Notes under the pieces: generated by a model
The model's database searches: none
What the model was told of the DNA's origin: nothing
The model's input: only the letters and a program-made list of their open reading frames with translations
Source of the DNA: Ktedonosporobacter rubrisoli
GTDB taxonomy: Bacteria > Chloroflexota > Ktedonobacteria > Ktedonobacterales > Ktedonobacteraceae
Direction: 5' to 3'
DNA: 64,000 bases
Assembly (NCBI RefSeq): GCF_004208415.1
Contig: NZ_CP035758.1
Location: 7,502,001-7,566,000, forward strand
Position numbers and translations under genes: made by a program
Shown here: positions 17,408 to 26,154 of the stretch, piece by piece
Position numbering within the stretch: the first letter of the stretch is position 1
Layout: every line of letters begins with the position of its first letter

Positions 17408-18427
17408 ATGGATACCGATGTACTCGCTGAGAAAAGCGAGGAGCTGTTGGCGCTGGCACGGCAGCATGGATATCCCATCAGTGTATATCAGCTTGCTCGC
17501 TGGCACCGCGCCGGGTTGTTACCGCGTCCGCAACAGCACCCGCTCAAAGGGGGCAGGGGGACCTGCTCACTCTATCCGCCTGGGACTGGTGAGCAATTGC
17601 TGCTGCTCTGCTCGTTGCGTACATGCGAGCGTCGCCTCGCTCACCTGGCCTGGCGAGTCTGGCTGGCCGGCTATCGCGTGGAAGGCAAGTTAATTCGCAT
17701 ACAGTTACAGCGGGCGGCTGTGCGCCTTACCCTCTGGTGGCAGTGGCTCGCAGGCTTTAAACAGGCTGCCTCCCAGGCTGATGCTGAGCAGACGCTGGAC
17801 TGGATCGAATGCTATGCCCAGGGACCTCTGCGCTGGCAGCCATTGCGGCGCATTCGCAAGCGAGTTGGACGAAAGCATTTCTCCACATTTCTTTCTCGCC
17901 TGCTTGACTTAACGACTGAAGACGGCAGCGAGCGGGCTGTCTCGGATGATGAATACGAGTGGCAGCTTGATATGCGCATCCTCGCTCGTGGCCTGGGGCT
18001 GGAGAAACGCTTTACCTCCAAGAGAAAGGCGCTCGAATATTATCTACTCGGGTTTCTTCTTCCACGGCTGCGCTGGTTCTTTCGCTGGTCGCAAGAACTT
18101 GCCTGGGAAGAATTGCTTGAACATGTGACAGCTTTTGAGGTACTCCAGGCACGTGACGAGTTACTTACCTGGTTGATGCGACAAGGTACGGCCAGACAAT
18201 TGCGCGATCAGTTTCCTGATGACTATCCCCTCTGGGAGATAGATCTGCAGGAATACTTTCGGGCTCTCTCTCCAGATGACCAGGCGCTGGTGCTGGTCGT
18301 TTGGCTCGCCCTGCGAACCTTGCCATCCTCCTGGCGTGATAGGATGCCTGCTATTATCATTGGCCCTGATGGCTGTTCCTATGCAAATCCCGAGGAGCAA
18401 GATGGAAAGGCGCATCAGACGTGGTGA
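17408..18427 (+). CDS. MerR-like winged-helix protein of unknown role
   Basis: This encodes 339 residues from the ATG at 17408. Residues about 15-65 match a MerR-like winged helix: ISVYQLARWHRAGLLPRP and the wing motif CSLYPPGTGEQLLLL. The remaining 270 residues are helical, rich in Trp, Leu and Arg, and not recognised. No ribosome-binding site precedes the ATG, but TATACT at 17396-17401 lies 6 nt before it. Transcription could therefore begin at or near the A of the ATG, giving a leaderless message. An upstream TTG at 17393 is in frame but less likely. It is divergent from the 472-aa gene, which suggests shared control. Confidence 0.62.
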   Translation: MDTDVLAEKSEELLALARQHGYPISVYQLARWHRAGLLPRPQQHPLKGGRGTCSLYPPGTGEQLLLLCSLRTCERRLAHLAWRVWLAGYRVEGKLIRIQLQRAAVRLTLWWQWLAGFKQAASQADAEQTLDWIECYAQGPLRWQPLRRIRKRVGRKHFSTFLSRLLDLTTEDGSERAVSDDEYEWQLDMRILARGLGLEKRFTSKRKALEYYLLGFLLPRLRWFFRWSQELAWEELLEHVTAFEVLQARDELLTWLMRQGTARQLRDQFPDDYPLWEIDLQEYFRALSPDDQALVLVVWLALRTLPSSWRDRMPAIIIGPDGCSYANPEEQDGKAHQTW

Positions 18428-18812
18428 AAACCGCGATATGCTAACCTGAGCGGCATAATAAATTGGTTCGCGGTCTGCTCACGCGCTGCAGGCAGATATC
18501 AATAGTCCTTGCCTGCGCTTATGGGTAGCTGATGTGCAATGTGTGAAATTACTTGGACACTTCAGCAGGATTCCCGATTTATGTAAACCGGTTCTGCCGC
18601 CATCGCTTCTGCTGTAGCCCACAAGACAGGGCGATGGCGACAATGCGGCCCGCCTGACATCCTTCAGGATGACAACCCCTGGGCGCCTGGGCTGCATTGC
18701 TGTGCCCCGTGGACCGGCGGTGTTGGTTGCTGTGCAGGAGTTAGGGAGAAAACTACCTTGCATGTAGCCGAGTATATAGCATAGGGGAAATAATGGTCTA
18801 TAAAAAGCGCAT
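18428..18812. other. Structured non-coding stretch
   Basis: There is no supportable protein. Several stems are present: GCAGGCA/TGCCTGC near 18488-18516, CGCCATCGC (18598-18606) with GCGATGGCG (18631-18639), and ATCCT/AGGAT around 18657-18669, all in a G/C-rich block of about 250 bp. It could be a small RNA or just terminators from both sides. I do not recognise a known RNA family. Confidence 0.4.
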
Positions 18813-18838
18813 AAAAAAATCTCTCCCATGTGGGAGAG
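18813..18838 (-). terminator. Terminator of tRNA-Lys
   Basis: On the minus strand the stem CTCTCCC/GGGAGAG (18821-18827 with 18832-18838) is followed by seven T. It lies 12 nt past the tRNA 3' end. Confidence 0.8.
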
Positions 18839-18849
18839 AGATTTCTTGC

Positions 18850-18924
18850 TGGTGGGTGACCAGGGACTTGAACCCTGAACCTAGCGATTAAGAGTCGCTT
18901 GCTCTGCCATTGAGCTAGTCACCC
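18850..18924 (-). tRNA. tRNA-Lys(CTT)
   Basis: The reverse complement reads GGGTGAC as the acceptor 5' strand, AGCTCAATGGCAGAGC-type D arm, anticodon loop ACTCTTAATC (CTT), T arm with GGTTCAAGTCC, then GTCACCC, discriminator A and an encoded CCA. All arms pair. Confidence 0.97.
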
Positions 18925-18939
18925 GTCTGCGGTGAGATG

Positions 18940-18968
18940 ATAATATCATACTCCGCCATTATCGTCAA
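18940..18968 (-). promoter_or_regulatory. Promoter of tRNA-Lys
   Basis: Minus strand TTGACG, 17 bp, TATTAT. The -10 box lies 15 nt before the tRNA 5' end. Confidence 0.75.
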
Positions 18969-19098
18969 GCAGTTAGCGGGGTTTTTCAAAAATTTCTTTG
19001 CATTTCTTCGATATACGCGCACCCGTTATATAGCTCCTGCGAACCAATTGCCGTTTCCGCCACAAAGGTTCGGGTATAACTCTTGGCACGGGTTCTGG

Positions 19099-20574
19099 CT
19101 ACTGGCTGGTCACTGTGGGTACGCTGACCAGTGGCAGGGTGAAGGTGATGTATGTGCCGTCTCCTGGCTGGCTCTCGGCCCAGACCTTGCCTCCATGGGC
19201 TGTAATTATGGCTTTTACTATAGAGAGGCCCAGACCACTACCTCCGGTTGCTCCGCTGCGCGAGCGATCGGCACGATAGAAGCGCTCGAAGATATGCGGC
19301 AGGTCTGCGCTGGGAATACCTGAGCCGGTATCGCTGACCCAGATATGCAGGGAATCCCCTTCGCGCCGGGCGCCAACGCTGATCCGTCCCCCATAAGGTG
19401 TATGCCGACGCGCGTTATCCAGCAGGTTGAGCAAGACCTGGGCAATCCGGTCGCTGTCGGCCAGCACGGCGGGAGTGGCGGCCGGGATCTCGTTATGCAC
19501 GGAGATGCCCATTTGTGCGCATTCCGGCTCTACCACGGTGAGAGTCTCATCAACCAGGGATTGCATATCCAGGGGCGCGCGATCAAGAGGCGCGCGACCG
19601 GATTCGAAGGAGGTCATTTGCTGTAGATCGGCGACAAGGCGACGCAGGCGCTGCACCTCGCGCCCGATCCGCTGAGCCGTTTCCAGGCGTGCTGTGGGAT
19701 CGGTAATAATATCATCGGCCAGAGCTTCGCTAAAGCCTTGGATGGCGGTTAGCGGCGTGGCAAGGTCATGCGCTATATTGGCGAGCAATTCGCGGCGCTG
19801 CTGTTCCTGGCGATGCAATTCTTCGACGTCTGCCTCTATGGTTGCGGCCATCTCGTTAAAGGCCAGAGCCAGCCGCCCCAACTCGTCTTGTGAGCGCAGC
19901 GGCGTAACGCGTTGCGTGTATTGACCTTGCTTCATCTGTTCGGTCGCTTCGATCAATGACTTGAGCGGTCGGGTGAAATGGTGAGCCAGAAGTAGGCTTA
20001 AGGCCGTGACAACAATTGCTACAATCAGGCCGGTAAACAGGATTGCCTCGTTGACCTGGGTCACAAGCAGATCGTCAAGGCCGCTCTGCGGTTCGGCCAG
20101 GAAGAGCGCTCCGATGATGTGATCGTTCCATTCAAGCGGCGTGCTGATATAGGCTGTGGAGAAGGTCTGATTCTTGATAGTAACCGGCATTGTGCCGTTC
20201 GTGGTCTTACCACCTGCGGCTTTGTTTAGGGCATCTTTGAGCTCTGGACTGCTGCAATTCTGGGAAGATATGTAGCCCGGTTGCGTGCAGGAGAAATGTC
20301 CGCTAGCGTCGATGATGGCGAGCAGCACGGGGTCGCCGGGAGGAGGCATGGCGTTCCATTTTCCACCCGAGCTCTGATAATTGTAGACGACGTGCTGGGC
20401 CCAGAATTCGGCGTGCTGGTGGAGGATGGTGAGTTGTTTGACGGCAATAAAATTCTTGGCGGCAATGCCGATGGCCATGGTGAGAATAAGTATGGCTCCA
20501 AGGGCAACTGCGAGATAGCTCAGAATAAGCTTTGCCCTCAGATTGAAGCCGGGGAGCCTGGCTAATGCTTTCAT
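19099..20574 (-). CDS. Sensor histidine kinase (HAMP-HisKA-HATPase)
   Basis: This encodes 491 residues from the ATG at 20572-20574, preceded by AGGAGAG 4 nt upstream. There is one membrane helix near the N-terminus, then an extracellular sensor segment of about 130 residues with two cysteines (CTQPGY, NCSS). A second helix (ILFTGLIVAIVVTALSLLLA), a HAMP domain, and a HisKA with the H-box NIAHDLATPLTAI follow. The ATPase has the boxes NLLDNARRHTPYGG, VSDTGSGIP and GGSGLGLSIVKAI. It autophosphorylates on the His and passes phosphate to the response regulator whose stop codon ends 1 nt before this start. The stimulus is unknown. Confidence 0.95.
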   Translation of the reverse strand: MKALARLPGFNLRAKLILSYLAVALGAILILTMAIGIAAKNFIAVKQLTILHQHAEFWAQHVVYNYQSSGGKWNAMPPPGDPVLLAIIDASGHFSCTQPGYISSQNCSSPELKDALNKAAGGKTTNGTMPVTIKNQTFSTAYISTPLEWNDHIIGALFLAEPQSGLDDLLVTQVNEAILFTGLIVAIVVTALSLLLAHHFTRPLKSLIEATEQMKQGQYTQRVTPLRSQDELGRLALAFNEMAATIEADVEELHRQEQQRRELLANIAHDLATPLTAIQGFSEALADDIITDPTARLETAQRIGREVQRLRRLVADLQQMTSFESGRAPLDRAPLDMQSLVDETLTVVEPECAQMGISVHNEIPAATPAVLADSDRIAQVLLNLLDNARRHTPYGGRISVGARREGDSLHIWVSDTGSGIPSADLPHIFERFYRADRSRSGATGGSGLGLSIVKAIITAHGGKVWAESQPGDGTYITFTLPLVSVPTVTSQ

Positions 20575-20575
20575 C

Positions 20576-21316
20576 TTACTCTCCTGGAGAGCGGGTGGTG
20601 GTAGTTGAAGGAATGGGCACAAACTTATATCCCACACCCCAGACGGTTTGAATATGATGTGGCACGTCGGGATGCGCTTCTAATTTTTTACGCAGTGTGC
20701 CAATATGCACGTCGACTGTGCGTCCGTCCCCCAGAAAGGTATAGCCCCAGACTTGATCCAGCAGCGCTTCGCGTGTGAAGACGCGATCAGGGGATGAGGC
20801 TAAGGTGACGAGCAAATCGAACTCTTTGACGGTCAGGGCGATGGGCTGGCTGTTGACGCTCACGCGTCGGCTCGGAATGTTAATGGTCAGGCCGCCGAAT
20901 TGAAGCTGTTCGCTCTTGCTTTTCTCGCTAGCCGTTTCCTGATTTCCACCATTGTTTGTGCCACTCCTGCGCAGGATGGCCTTGACCCGGCTGACCAGCT
21001 CACGCGGACTAAAGGGCTTAACCAGATAATCGTCTGCCCCTAGCTCCAGGCCGGCGATGCGATCTTCCTCTCCCTGACGTGCGGTCAACATAAGAATCGG
21101 CGTGTTGGCCCAGGCGCGAATGCGGCGACAGACTTCCATACCATCGAGGCCAGGGAGCATGAGATCGAGAATGATCAGGTCGGGCTGCTCGCGTGCATGC
21201 AATTCTAGCCCGGCAATGCCATCTTCTGCGCTGTACACGGTAAACGCCGCTTGCTCCAGGTAGAGGCGGATAATCTGGGTGATATTTGCTTCGTCCTCAA
21301 TGACAAGTATCTTCAT
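20576..21316 (-). CDS. OmpR-family response regulator
   Basis: This encodes 246 residues. The receiver domain has the phospho-acceptor Asp51 (LIILDLMLPGLDG), the acidic pair in VIEDE and Lys100 (DDYLVKPFSP). A linker follows, then a winged-helix effector with ALTVKEFDLLVTLAS, REALLDQVWGY and the recognition helix TVDVHIGTLRKKLE. It is first in a two-gene operon with the kinase. By family it binds direct repeats upstream of target genes. Targets are not visible here. Confidence 0.95.
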   Translation of the reverse strand: MKILVIEDEANITQIIRLYLEQAAFTVYSAEDGIAGLELHAREQPDLIILDLMLPGLDGMEVCRRIRAWANTPILMLTARQGEEDRIAGLELGADDYLVKPFSPRELVSRVKAILRRSGTNNGGNQETASEKSKSEQLQFGGLTINIPSRRVSVNSQPIALTVKEFDLLVTLASSPDRVFTREALLDQVWGYTFLGDGRTVDVHIGTLRKKLEAHPDVPHHIQTVWGVGYKFVPIPSTTTTRSPGE

Positions 21317-21371
21317 GAGCTCATTCTACAAGTTGGCTGTCAAGAATCTATCTAAAATTTGTAAAATTTTT

Positions 21372-21412
21372 GTAGAGAAACTGTGGTCTCCAGCAGGGAA
21401 CAGTTTCTCTAC
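21372..21412. terminator. 13-bp perfect hairpin between operons
   Basis: GTAGAGAAACTGT (21372-21384) and ACAGTTTCTCTAC (21400-21412) are exact complements. It lies 14 nt after the NUDIX stop codon (minus strand). The flanking bases are A/T-rich on both sides. Confidence 0.65.
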
Positions 21413-21425
21413 TATTTTACTACGT

Positions 21426-22001
21426 TTATAGCGTTGTGCGCAAAATTCCCAGGCGTTCCAGCGCAAGATAAGCTGCGGCTATCTGACCCTGGACGGCGAA
21501 TGCTCCACTATGGATCAAATTTAGCAATTCAGCGGGCGTAACCAGAAAGTTATCGATAAATTCGGCTGGATCTAGTTTTTGCTCGCCAGTCTTGCGCACA
21601 TCGCGGGCCAGGTACCACCAGATACGCGTGACAGCTCCAGTGGGATTGGCCAGCATATGGGAAAGCAATTCGATCTGCTCAGGTGCGCAGCTATAGCCAG
21701 TCTCTTCCATAAGCTCGCGCTGGGCGGTCAGCAAGGGATCGTCCTCGTGTTCTTCGATGAGGCCAGCCGGAAATTCTAGCACTTCCTGACCAATACCGTG
21801 TTTATATTGCTTGTTGAGAACAAAGCTGCCATCGGCGGTCAGAGGCACAATGCCAACCCAGCCGCGATTCTCAATGATGTAGTAATCGGGTATAACGGTT
21901 CCATTGGGCAAGAGAACTTCCTCACGACGAACCTTGAGATAGGGTGTATCGAAGACGCGATGGGCTGAAAGTGTCTGCCAGGGACGCTTTTCTCTACTCA
22001 T
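21426..22001 (-). CDS. NUDIX hydrolase, ADP-ribose pyrophosphatase type
   Basis: This encodes 191 residues with AAGGA 6 nt before the ATG. The NUDIX box is seen as GLIEEHEDDPLLTAQRELME followed by ETGY; it is one residue longer than the usual spacing between the first Glu and the REL segment. The upstream pattern EVLEFPAGL is that of ADP-sugar pyrophosphatases. The enzyme splits ADP-ribose or related nucleotides into AMP and a sugar phosphate with magnesium. It is upstream of the two-component operon but separated by a hairpin. An ADP-ribosylglycohydrolase fragment lies at 5.8 kb, but no operon link exists. Confidence 0.9.
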   Translation of the reverse strand: MSREKRPWQTLSAHRVFDTPYLKVRREEVLLPNGTVIPDYYIIENRGWVGIVPLTADGSFVLNKQYKHGIGQEVLEFPAGLIEEHEDDPLLTAQRELMEETGYSCAPEQIELLSHMLANPTGAVTRIWWYLARDVRKTGEQKLDPAEFIDNFLVTPAELLNLIHSGAFAVQGQIAAAYLALERLGILRTTL

Positions 22002-22048
22002 GTTGGTTCCTTACTGACTGAAATGTTTTAGCAGGAAGAAGCCAGCAA

Positions 22049-23686
22049 TTACGCCTCTTCCAGCTGTTTGGGGTCCAGTGGCTCGGTACGGCCGGTTCCT
22101 CGCAGGAGGAAGCGCTGAATTTTGCCCGTGGCCGTCTTGGGCAGCTCGGCCCTAAATTCAATCTGACGTGGATATTTAAATGGCGCGATCCGGCTTTTTA
22201 CAAAGTCCTTTAGCTCCTCCGCGAGCGCATCTGAAGCGCTATAGCCCGGTCTGAGTACGACGAAGGCCTTTGTCTTGACCAGATTTTCGTTATCAAGCAC
22301 GCCAACCACAGCCGACTCCAGCACGGCTGGGTGCCCTATCAGCGTGTTTTCAACTTCGATAGGAGAGACCCACTGACCCCCTACCTTGAGCATATCATCT
22401 GTACGACCACAATACCAGTAGTAGCCCTCATCGTCCTGATAATATTTGTCGCCGGTGTGAATCCAGGGGCCGCTAATGGTAGCCTTAGTCTTTTCATGCT
22501 TGTTCCAGTAGGAGGCAGCGATGCTATCGCCACTGATGAGCAGATTGCCAATATCTCCCTGCTGCACAGGGATATTCTGTTCGTCGGTGATTAGAGCCGC
22601 GTAGCCGGGGACAAGCTTGCCGGTGCTGCCCGGTTTGATCTCGCCAAGGCGATTGCTAATGAAAATGTGCAGGATCTCGGTCGAGCCGATGCCATCGAGG
22701 ATGGGTACCTGAAAGGCGTCTTCCCAGCGCTGCAGAATGTCGGCGGGAAGCGCTTCGCCGGCCGAGACGCATATGCGCAATGAGGAGCAATCGAAGCGTT
22801 TGGCCGCGTCAGGGAGGGCGAGCATAGCGGCGTAGAGGGTTGGAACGCCGAAAAAGATTGTGGCCCGATTCTGCTCAATCGTTTTGAACATATCTTCAGC
22901 CAGCGGGCGTCCGGGATAATGAACCGCGCTGGCTCCTACACCAAAGGGAAAGTAGAGATTATTGCCAAGTCCGTAGGCGAAGTAGAGCTTGGCCGCCGAG
23001 AAGGTGATATCGTTCTCGTTAAGGCCTAGAATGGGTTTGGCGTAGTATTCGGTGGTGTAGACCATATCGTGCTGCAGATGTATACACCCCTTTGGGAAGC
23101 CTGTGCTTCCCGAGCTGTAGAGCCAGAAGGCGCTATCGTCCTTGCTGGTTGCCACGGGTTCCAGGGCGGCCGAGGCCTGACCGATCCATTGCTCGAAGTC
23201 GCGAGTATCGGGTGAAGCGCTTATGCCGGTGTCATTGATTACGATGACATGGCGCAGATAGGAGAGTTGCGGGCGAATCTGCTTGATGTTTTGCCACAAG
23301 CTGGCATGGATCAGGAGGATGCGCGCTCGGCTATCGTTAAGCATGTAGACATAATCGTCGGGGCGCAAGACTGTATTGATCGGAATGGGAACGGCGCCGA
23401 TTTTGATAGCCCCAAAGAAGGCGGCGGCAAACTGGGGTGAATCAAGCAAGATCAAGGCCACGCGCTGTTCCATATCCAGACCGAGATCCAGCAAACCATT
23501 GCCAATGCGATTCGCGAGTTCGGCGATTTGCGCATAGCTAAAGGCCTGTCCTTGATAGTAGATGGCTGTTTTGGCCCCTCGTCCTTCCGTGATGTTGCTG
23601 TCAAGAAAGGCGGTGGCCGCGTTGAACTGATCGGGTACGCTAACTTGAGGAATATTTGTGTTGCTGTCTGGCTGTCCGTAGAGCAT
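22049..23686 (-). CDS. Benzoate-CoA ligase-family AMP-forming acyl-CoA synthetase
   Basis: This encodes 545 residues with GAGG upstream of the ATG. The adenylate-forming motifs are all present: SSGSTGFPKG (P-loop), LDGIGSTEILHIF (adenine and acyl pocket), GYYWYCGRTDDMLKVGGQW (hinge), and the catalytic lysine in PKTATGKIQR. The segment GSTEILHIFISNRLGEIKPG is characteristic of benzoate-CoA ligases rather than fatty acyl or acetyl-CoA synthetases. The reaction is aromatic acid plus ATP and CoA to aryl-CoA. No aromatic-degradation genes are adjacent, so the substrate stays uncertain. Confidence 0.88.
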   Translation of the reverse strand: MLYGQPDSNTNIPQVSVPDQFNAATAFLDSNITEGRGAKTAIYYQGQAFSYAQIAELANRIGNGLLDLGLDMEQRVALILLDSPQFAAAFFGAIKIGAVPIPINTVLRPDDYVYMLNDSRARILLIHASLWQNIKQIRPQLSYLRHVIVINDTGISASPDTRDFEQWIGQASAALEPVATSKDDSAFWLYSSGSTGFPKGCIHLQHDMVYTTEYYAKPILGLNENDITFSAAKLYFAYGLGNNLYFPFGVGASAVHYPGRPLAEDMFKTIEQNRATIFFGVPTLYAAMLALPDAAKRFDCSSLRICVSAGEALPADILQRWEDAFQVPILDGIGSTEILHIFISNRLGEIKPGSTGKLVPGYAALITDEQNIPVQQGDIGNLLISGDSIAASYWNKHEKTKATISGPWIHTGDKYYQDDEGYYWYCGRTDDMLKVGGQWVSPIEVENTLIGHPAVLESAVVGVLDNENLVKTKAFVVLRPGYSASDALAEELKDFVKSRIAPFKYPRQIEFRAELPKTATGKIQRFLLRGTGRTEPLDPKQLEEA

Positions 23687-23724
23687 ATCTTACACCTCAT
23701 TTCTTGTGGGTGCGCCTGGCGAAG

Positions 23725-23743
23725 AGGTACCGCTACGGTACCT
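23725..23743. promoter_or_regulatory. Palindrome upstream of the CoA ligase
   Basis: AGGTACCG (23725-23732), CTA, then CGGTACCT (23736-23743). The arms are perfect. It is 39 bp before the ligase start, a good place for an operator. The rest of 23687-23983 has no gene I can support. Confidence 0.4.
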
Positions 23744-23983
23744 ATTTAATTGTACTTGAAAATACGACGAAAGTTATTGCTATCCGGTACTGCCCTGGTC
23801 AATCTGGCCCGCTCATCCTCCTTTCTCAGGGCCGGGCGCCGTGCCCGCTTGCCGCGCTGAAAAAGAGGTGCTTTGGCAGAAAACGTTCCTCGTGCTCCAG
23901 CGGTGAGGATCTGCCACCTCTTTGGCGGTCTCGCAAGACCCTTGTATTCTGTAGCTCCAATAGAGCAAAACAATCAGCCCTCG

Positions 23984-24760
23984 CTATGCTTCTTGAGGCG
24001 TCTGAAATCGCAAGCAAAAAAGGAACTCGCGATTCCCTTCGCGGCCTCGGATCGGTGATGTTGTCGTGTGCTGTACATGGAATGGGGTATGCTCTGGTAT
24101 CCATTCCTGCAGCTCGTCAAGAACACGCTTATGTACCTCGGGATCGCTGATCACGCCGCCTCCGCGATCCGCCTCGGCCTTACCTGCCTCAAATTGTGGT
24201 TTGACGAGTGCGACAATCCAGCTTTGCGCGGAAGGTTCGAGCAGGTTGGCTAGCGCGGGCAGGACCAGGCGCAGCGAGATGAATGAGACGTCGATGACAG
24301 CACAGCTCACGGGCTCGCTCTGCTCTGGAAGCTCCTGGAGATGGCGAATGTTGGTCCGTTCCATGACGACGACGCGCGGATCATTGCGCAGGGTCCAGGC
24401 TAGTTGCCCGTAACCGACGTCGACGGCGTAGACGCGTTTGGCGCCGCGCTCTAACAGGCATTGTGTGAAGCCGCCAGTAGAGGCGCCTACATCGATCGCT
24501 ACGCGACCGCCGGGGTCAAGCTGAAAGCTATCAAGTGCCTTTTCCAGCTTGAGGCCGCCGCGACTGACATATTTGAGTTCGGGCGGAGCTGTGGCAATAC
24601 GGCACTCGGCATCGAGCGGCACCAGGGTGCCGGGCTTGTCGATCTTGCGATCTCCCACATAGACCTGTCCAGCCATGATAAGTGCGCGCGCACGCTCGCG
24701 ACTTGGGGCCAGTTCACGCCTTACCAGGGCTACATCCAGCCGCTCTTTGTTTGCTCCCAT
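23984..24760 (-). CDS. tlyA: TlyA-family rRNA 2'-O-methyltransferase
   Basis: This encodes 258 residues. An S4 RNA-binding domain occupies about 1-65 (RLDVALVRRELAPSRERARA, then LIMAGQVYVGDRKIDKPG). The FtsJ-like methyltransferase domain follows with KYVSRGGLKLEKAL, the SAM loop AIDVGASTGGFTQCLLERGA, the catalytic Lys/Asp/Lys context and VALVKPQFEAG. The enzyme methylates ribose in 16S and 23S rRNA; loss gives capreomycin resistance in mycobacteria. It starts 8 nt after the ROK gene ends, so they share a transcript. Confidence 0.93.
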   Translation of the reverse strand: MGANKERLDVALVRRELAPSRERARALIMAGQVYVGDRKIDKPGTLVPLDAECRIATAPPELKYVSRGGLKLEKALDSFQLDPGGRVAIDVGASTGGFTQCLLERGAKRVYAVDVGYGQLAWTLRNDPRVVVMERTNIRHLQELPEQSEPVSCAVIDVSFISLRLVLPALANLLEPSAQSWIVALVKPQFEAGKAEADRGGGVISDPEVHKRVLDELQEWIPEHTPFHVQHTTTSPIRGREGNREFLFCLRFQTPQEA

Positions 24761-24768
24761 AAGCCTGC

Positions 24769-25806
24769 CTATTTCTCTATATTCTGATAGTGGTAAATCA
24801 GCGCCCCGGCACCCACCAGCCCAACATTGGGGCCAAGCTCGGCCAGCACAATACGCGCTGCCTCGCGGGGAACGCGCATTGTGCGCTCCTCAACCAGGCG
24901 TTTGGCCGGGTCCAACAGACGCGCGCCCATCTGGGCCACGCCGCCGCCCAGGATCACGATCTCGGGATTGAAAATATGCAAAATGTTGACAAGCCCGATG
25001 CCCAGGGCTTCTGCCGCTTCATCGATAATAGCGCAGGCCAGGGGAATACCCGCCTCGGCGGCCTCGGCCACCGTACGCGCGGTGACGCGCAGCGTTGTAG
25101 AGGACTGATCAGGCGCAGCCTGTCCCTGGGCTCGTGCGAAGGCCAGCAGCTCGTCTCCCTGGCCGTCAGCAATTGCAGCATTGGCGTGCCGGGCGATGGC
25201 CGTGCCGGAGGTGATGGATTCCAGGCAGCCGATGTTGCCGCAGTTGCAGCGCTCGCCACGCCAGTTGATAGTCATGTGGCCAAGTTCGCCGGCTGTCCCA
25301 AAGGTGCCCTCAAGGATCTGGCCATCGGTGATTATACCGCCGCCGATGCCTGTGCTGATGGTAAGGTAGACCATATGGCGCGTTCCCCGACCCGCGCCAA
25401 ACATATATTCACCCAACCCGGCAGCGTTGGCATCGTTTTCGACAAATATGGGGACCTGGAAGCGCTCGCTAAAAATGTCGCGCATGGGAACCTGGTCCCA
25501 TTCTGGCAAGTTAGGCGGGGCGCAGATAACGCCCGTGCGGTAATTAAGTGGTCCGGGTGCGCAAATACCAATCCCCGCTATCTGCTCAAGGCTGACTTTA
25601 GCTTCTTCCAACGCCTGCTCTACAGCTTGAAAGAGGCGAGGGATTACAAGATCTGGACTTGATTGCTCTCCTGTGAGAGAGCTTACGCGAGAAAGCAGAG
25701 TTGCGCCGCGCAAGACAGCGGTGCGCATCTGGGTCCCGCCCAGATCGACTCCCACGACTAAGGGTAGGTGATTTTCGGTATCGGTTGATGGATTGTGAAT
25801 TGACAC
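24769..25806 (-). CDS. ROK-family sugar kinase (glucokinase-like)
   Basis: This encodes 345 residues if the GTG at 25804-25806 is used, which has AGGAG 6 nt upstream; an ATG at 25821 is in frame but has no binding site. The ATP motif VVGVDLGGTQMRTAV, the sugar and catalytic segment FVENDANAAGLGEYMFGAG, TISTGIGGGIITDG and the ROK zinc site GHMTINWRGERCNCGNIGCL are all present. It phosphorylates glucose or a related hexose with ATP. There is no HTH domain, so it is an enzyme and not a ROK repressor. It is first in an operon with tlyA. Confidence 0.93.
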   Translation of the reverse strand: MSIHNPSTDTENHLPLVVGVDLGGTQMRTAVLRGATLLSRVSSLTGEQSSPDLVIPRLFQAVEQALEEAKVSLEQIAGIGICAPGPLNYRTGVICAPPNLPEWDQVPMRDIFSERFQVPIFVENDANAAGLGEYMFGAGRGTRHMVYLTISTGIGGGIITDGQILEGTFGTAGELGHMTINWRGERCNCGNIGCLESITSGTAIARHANAAIADGQGDELLAFARAQGQAAPDQSSTTLRVTARTVAEAAEAGIPLACAIIDEAAEALGIGLVNILHIFNPEIVILGGGVAQMGARLLDPAKRLVEERTMRVPREAARIVLAELGPNVGLVGAGALIYHYQNIEK

Positions 25807-26154
25807 TCTTTTCTCCTGCATGGCGTTGGCGCTCCAGATATAATCTTCTTTTCCTTAATGCAAAGTCAGTCGAAGAATTTGGATCTTCCTGCTTCCGCGG
25901 CCCCTACGGAGCGGCTGATTGAGCGCCGTTGCTCAAGCCTTCTGGTGATCAGTTTTGTAGAATGCTGCAAGCAGGGTACTGCCTTAGATAATACTCCATT
26001 TGAAAGCATGGGACAAGAGAGGCCATCCTTGCCTTCAGGGCTTTGCAGGGTTCTTTTTTTCTACGTCTGGAACTGGAGAAACGGGACCCGCTTTCACCAC
26101 TCTTCGACATCTCACGCTATGGCCCGAATCTTTTCGGGGCAAAGAAATAGAGTT
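25807..26154. other. Intergenic stretch, 348 bp
   Basis: No gene is seen. A small stem TTGAGC/GCTCAA near 25919-25936 and CCCGAA/TTCGGG near 26123-26138 are the only visible structures; the latter may end the minus-strand gene at 26155. Confidence 0.4.

Noticed and set aside
24790..25662. 290-codon open frame on the plus strand
   Set aside because: Antisense to the ROK kinase with all its motifs; no domain is visible in the reverse product.
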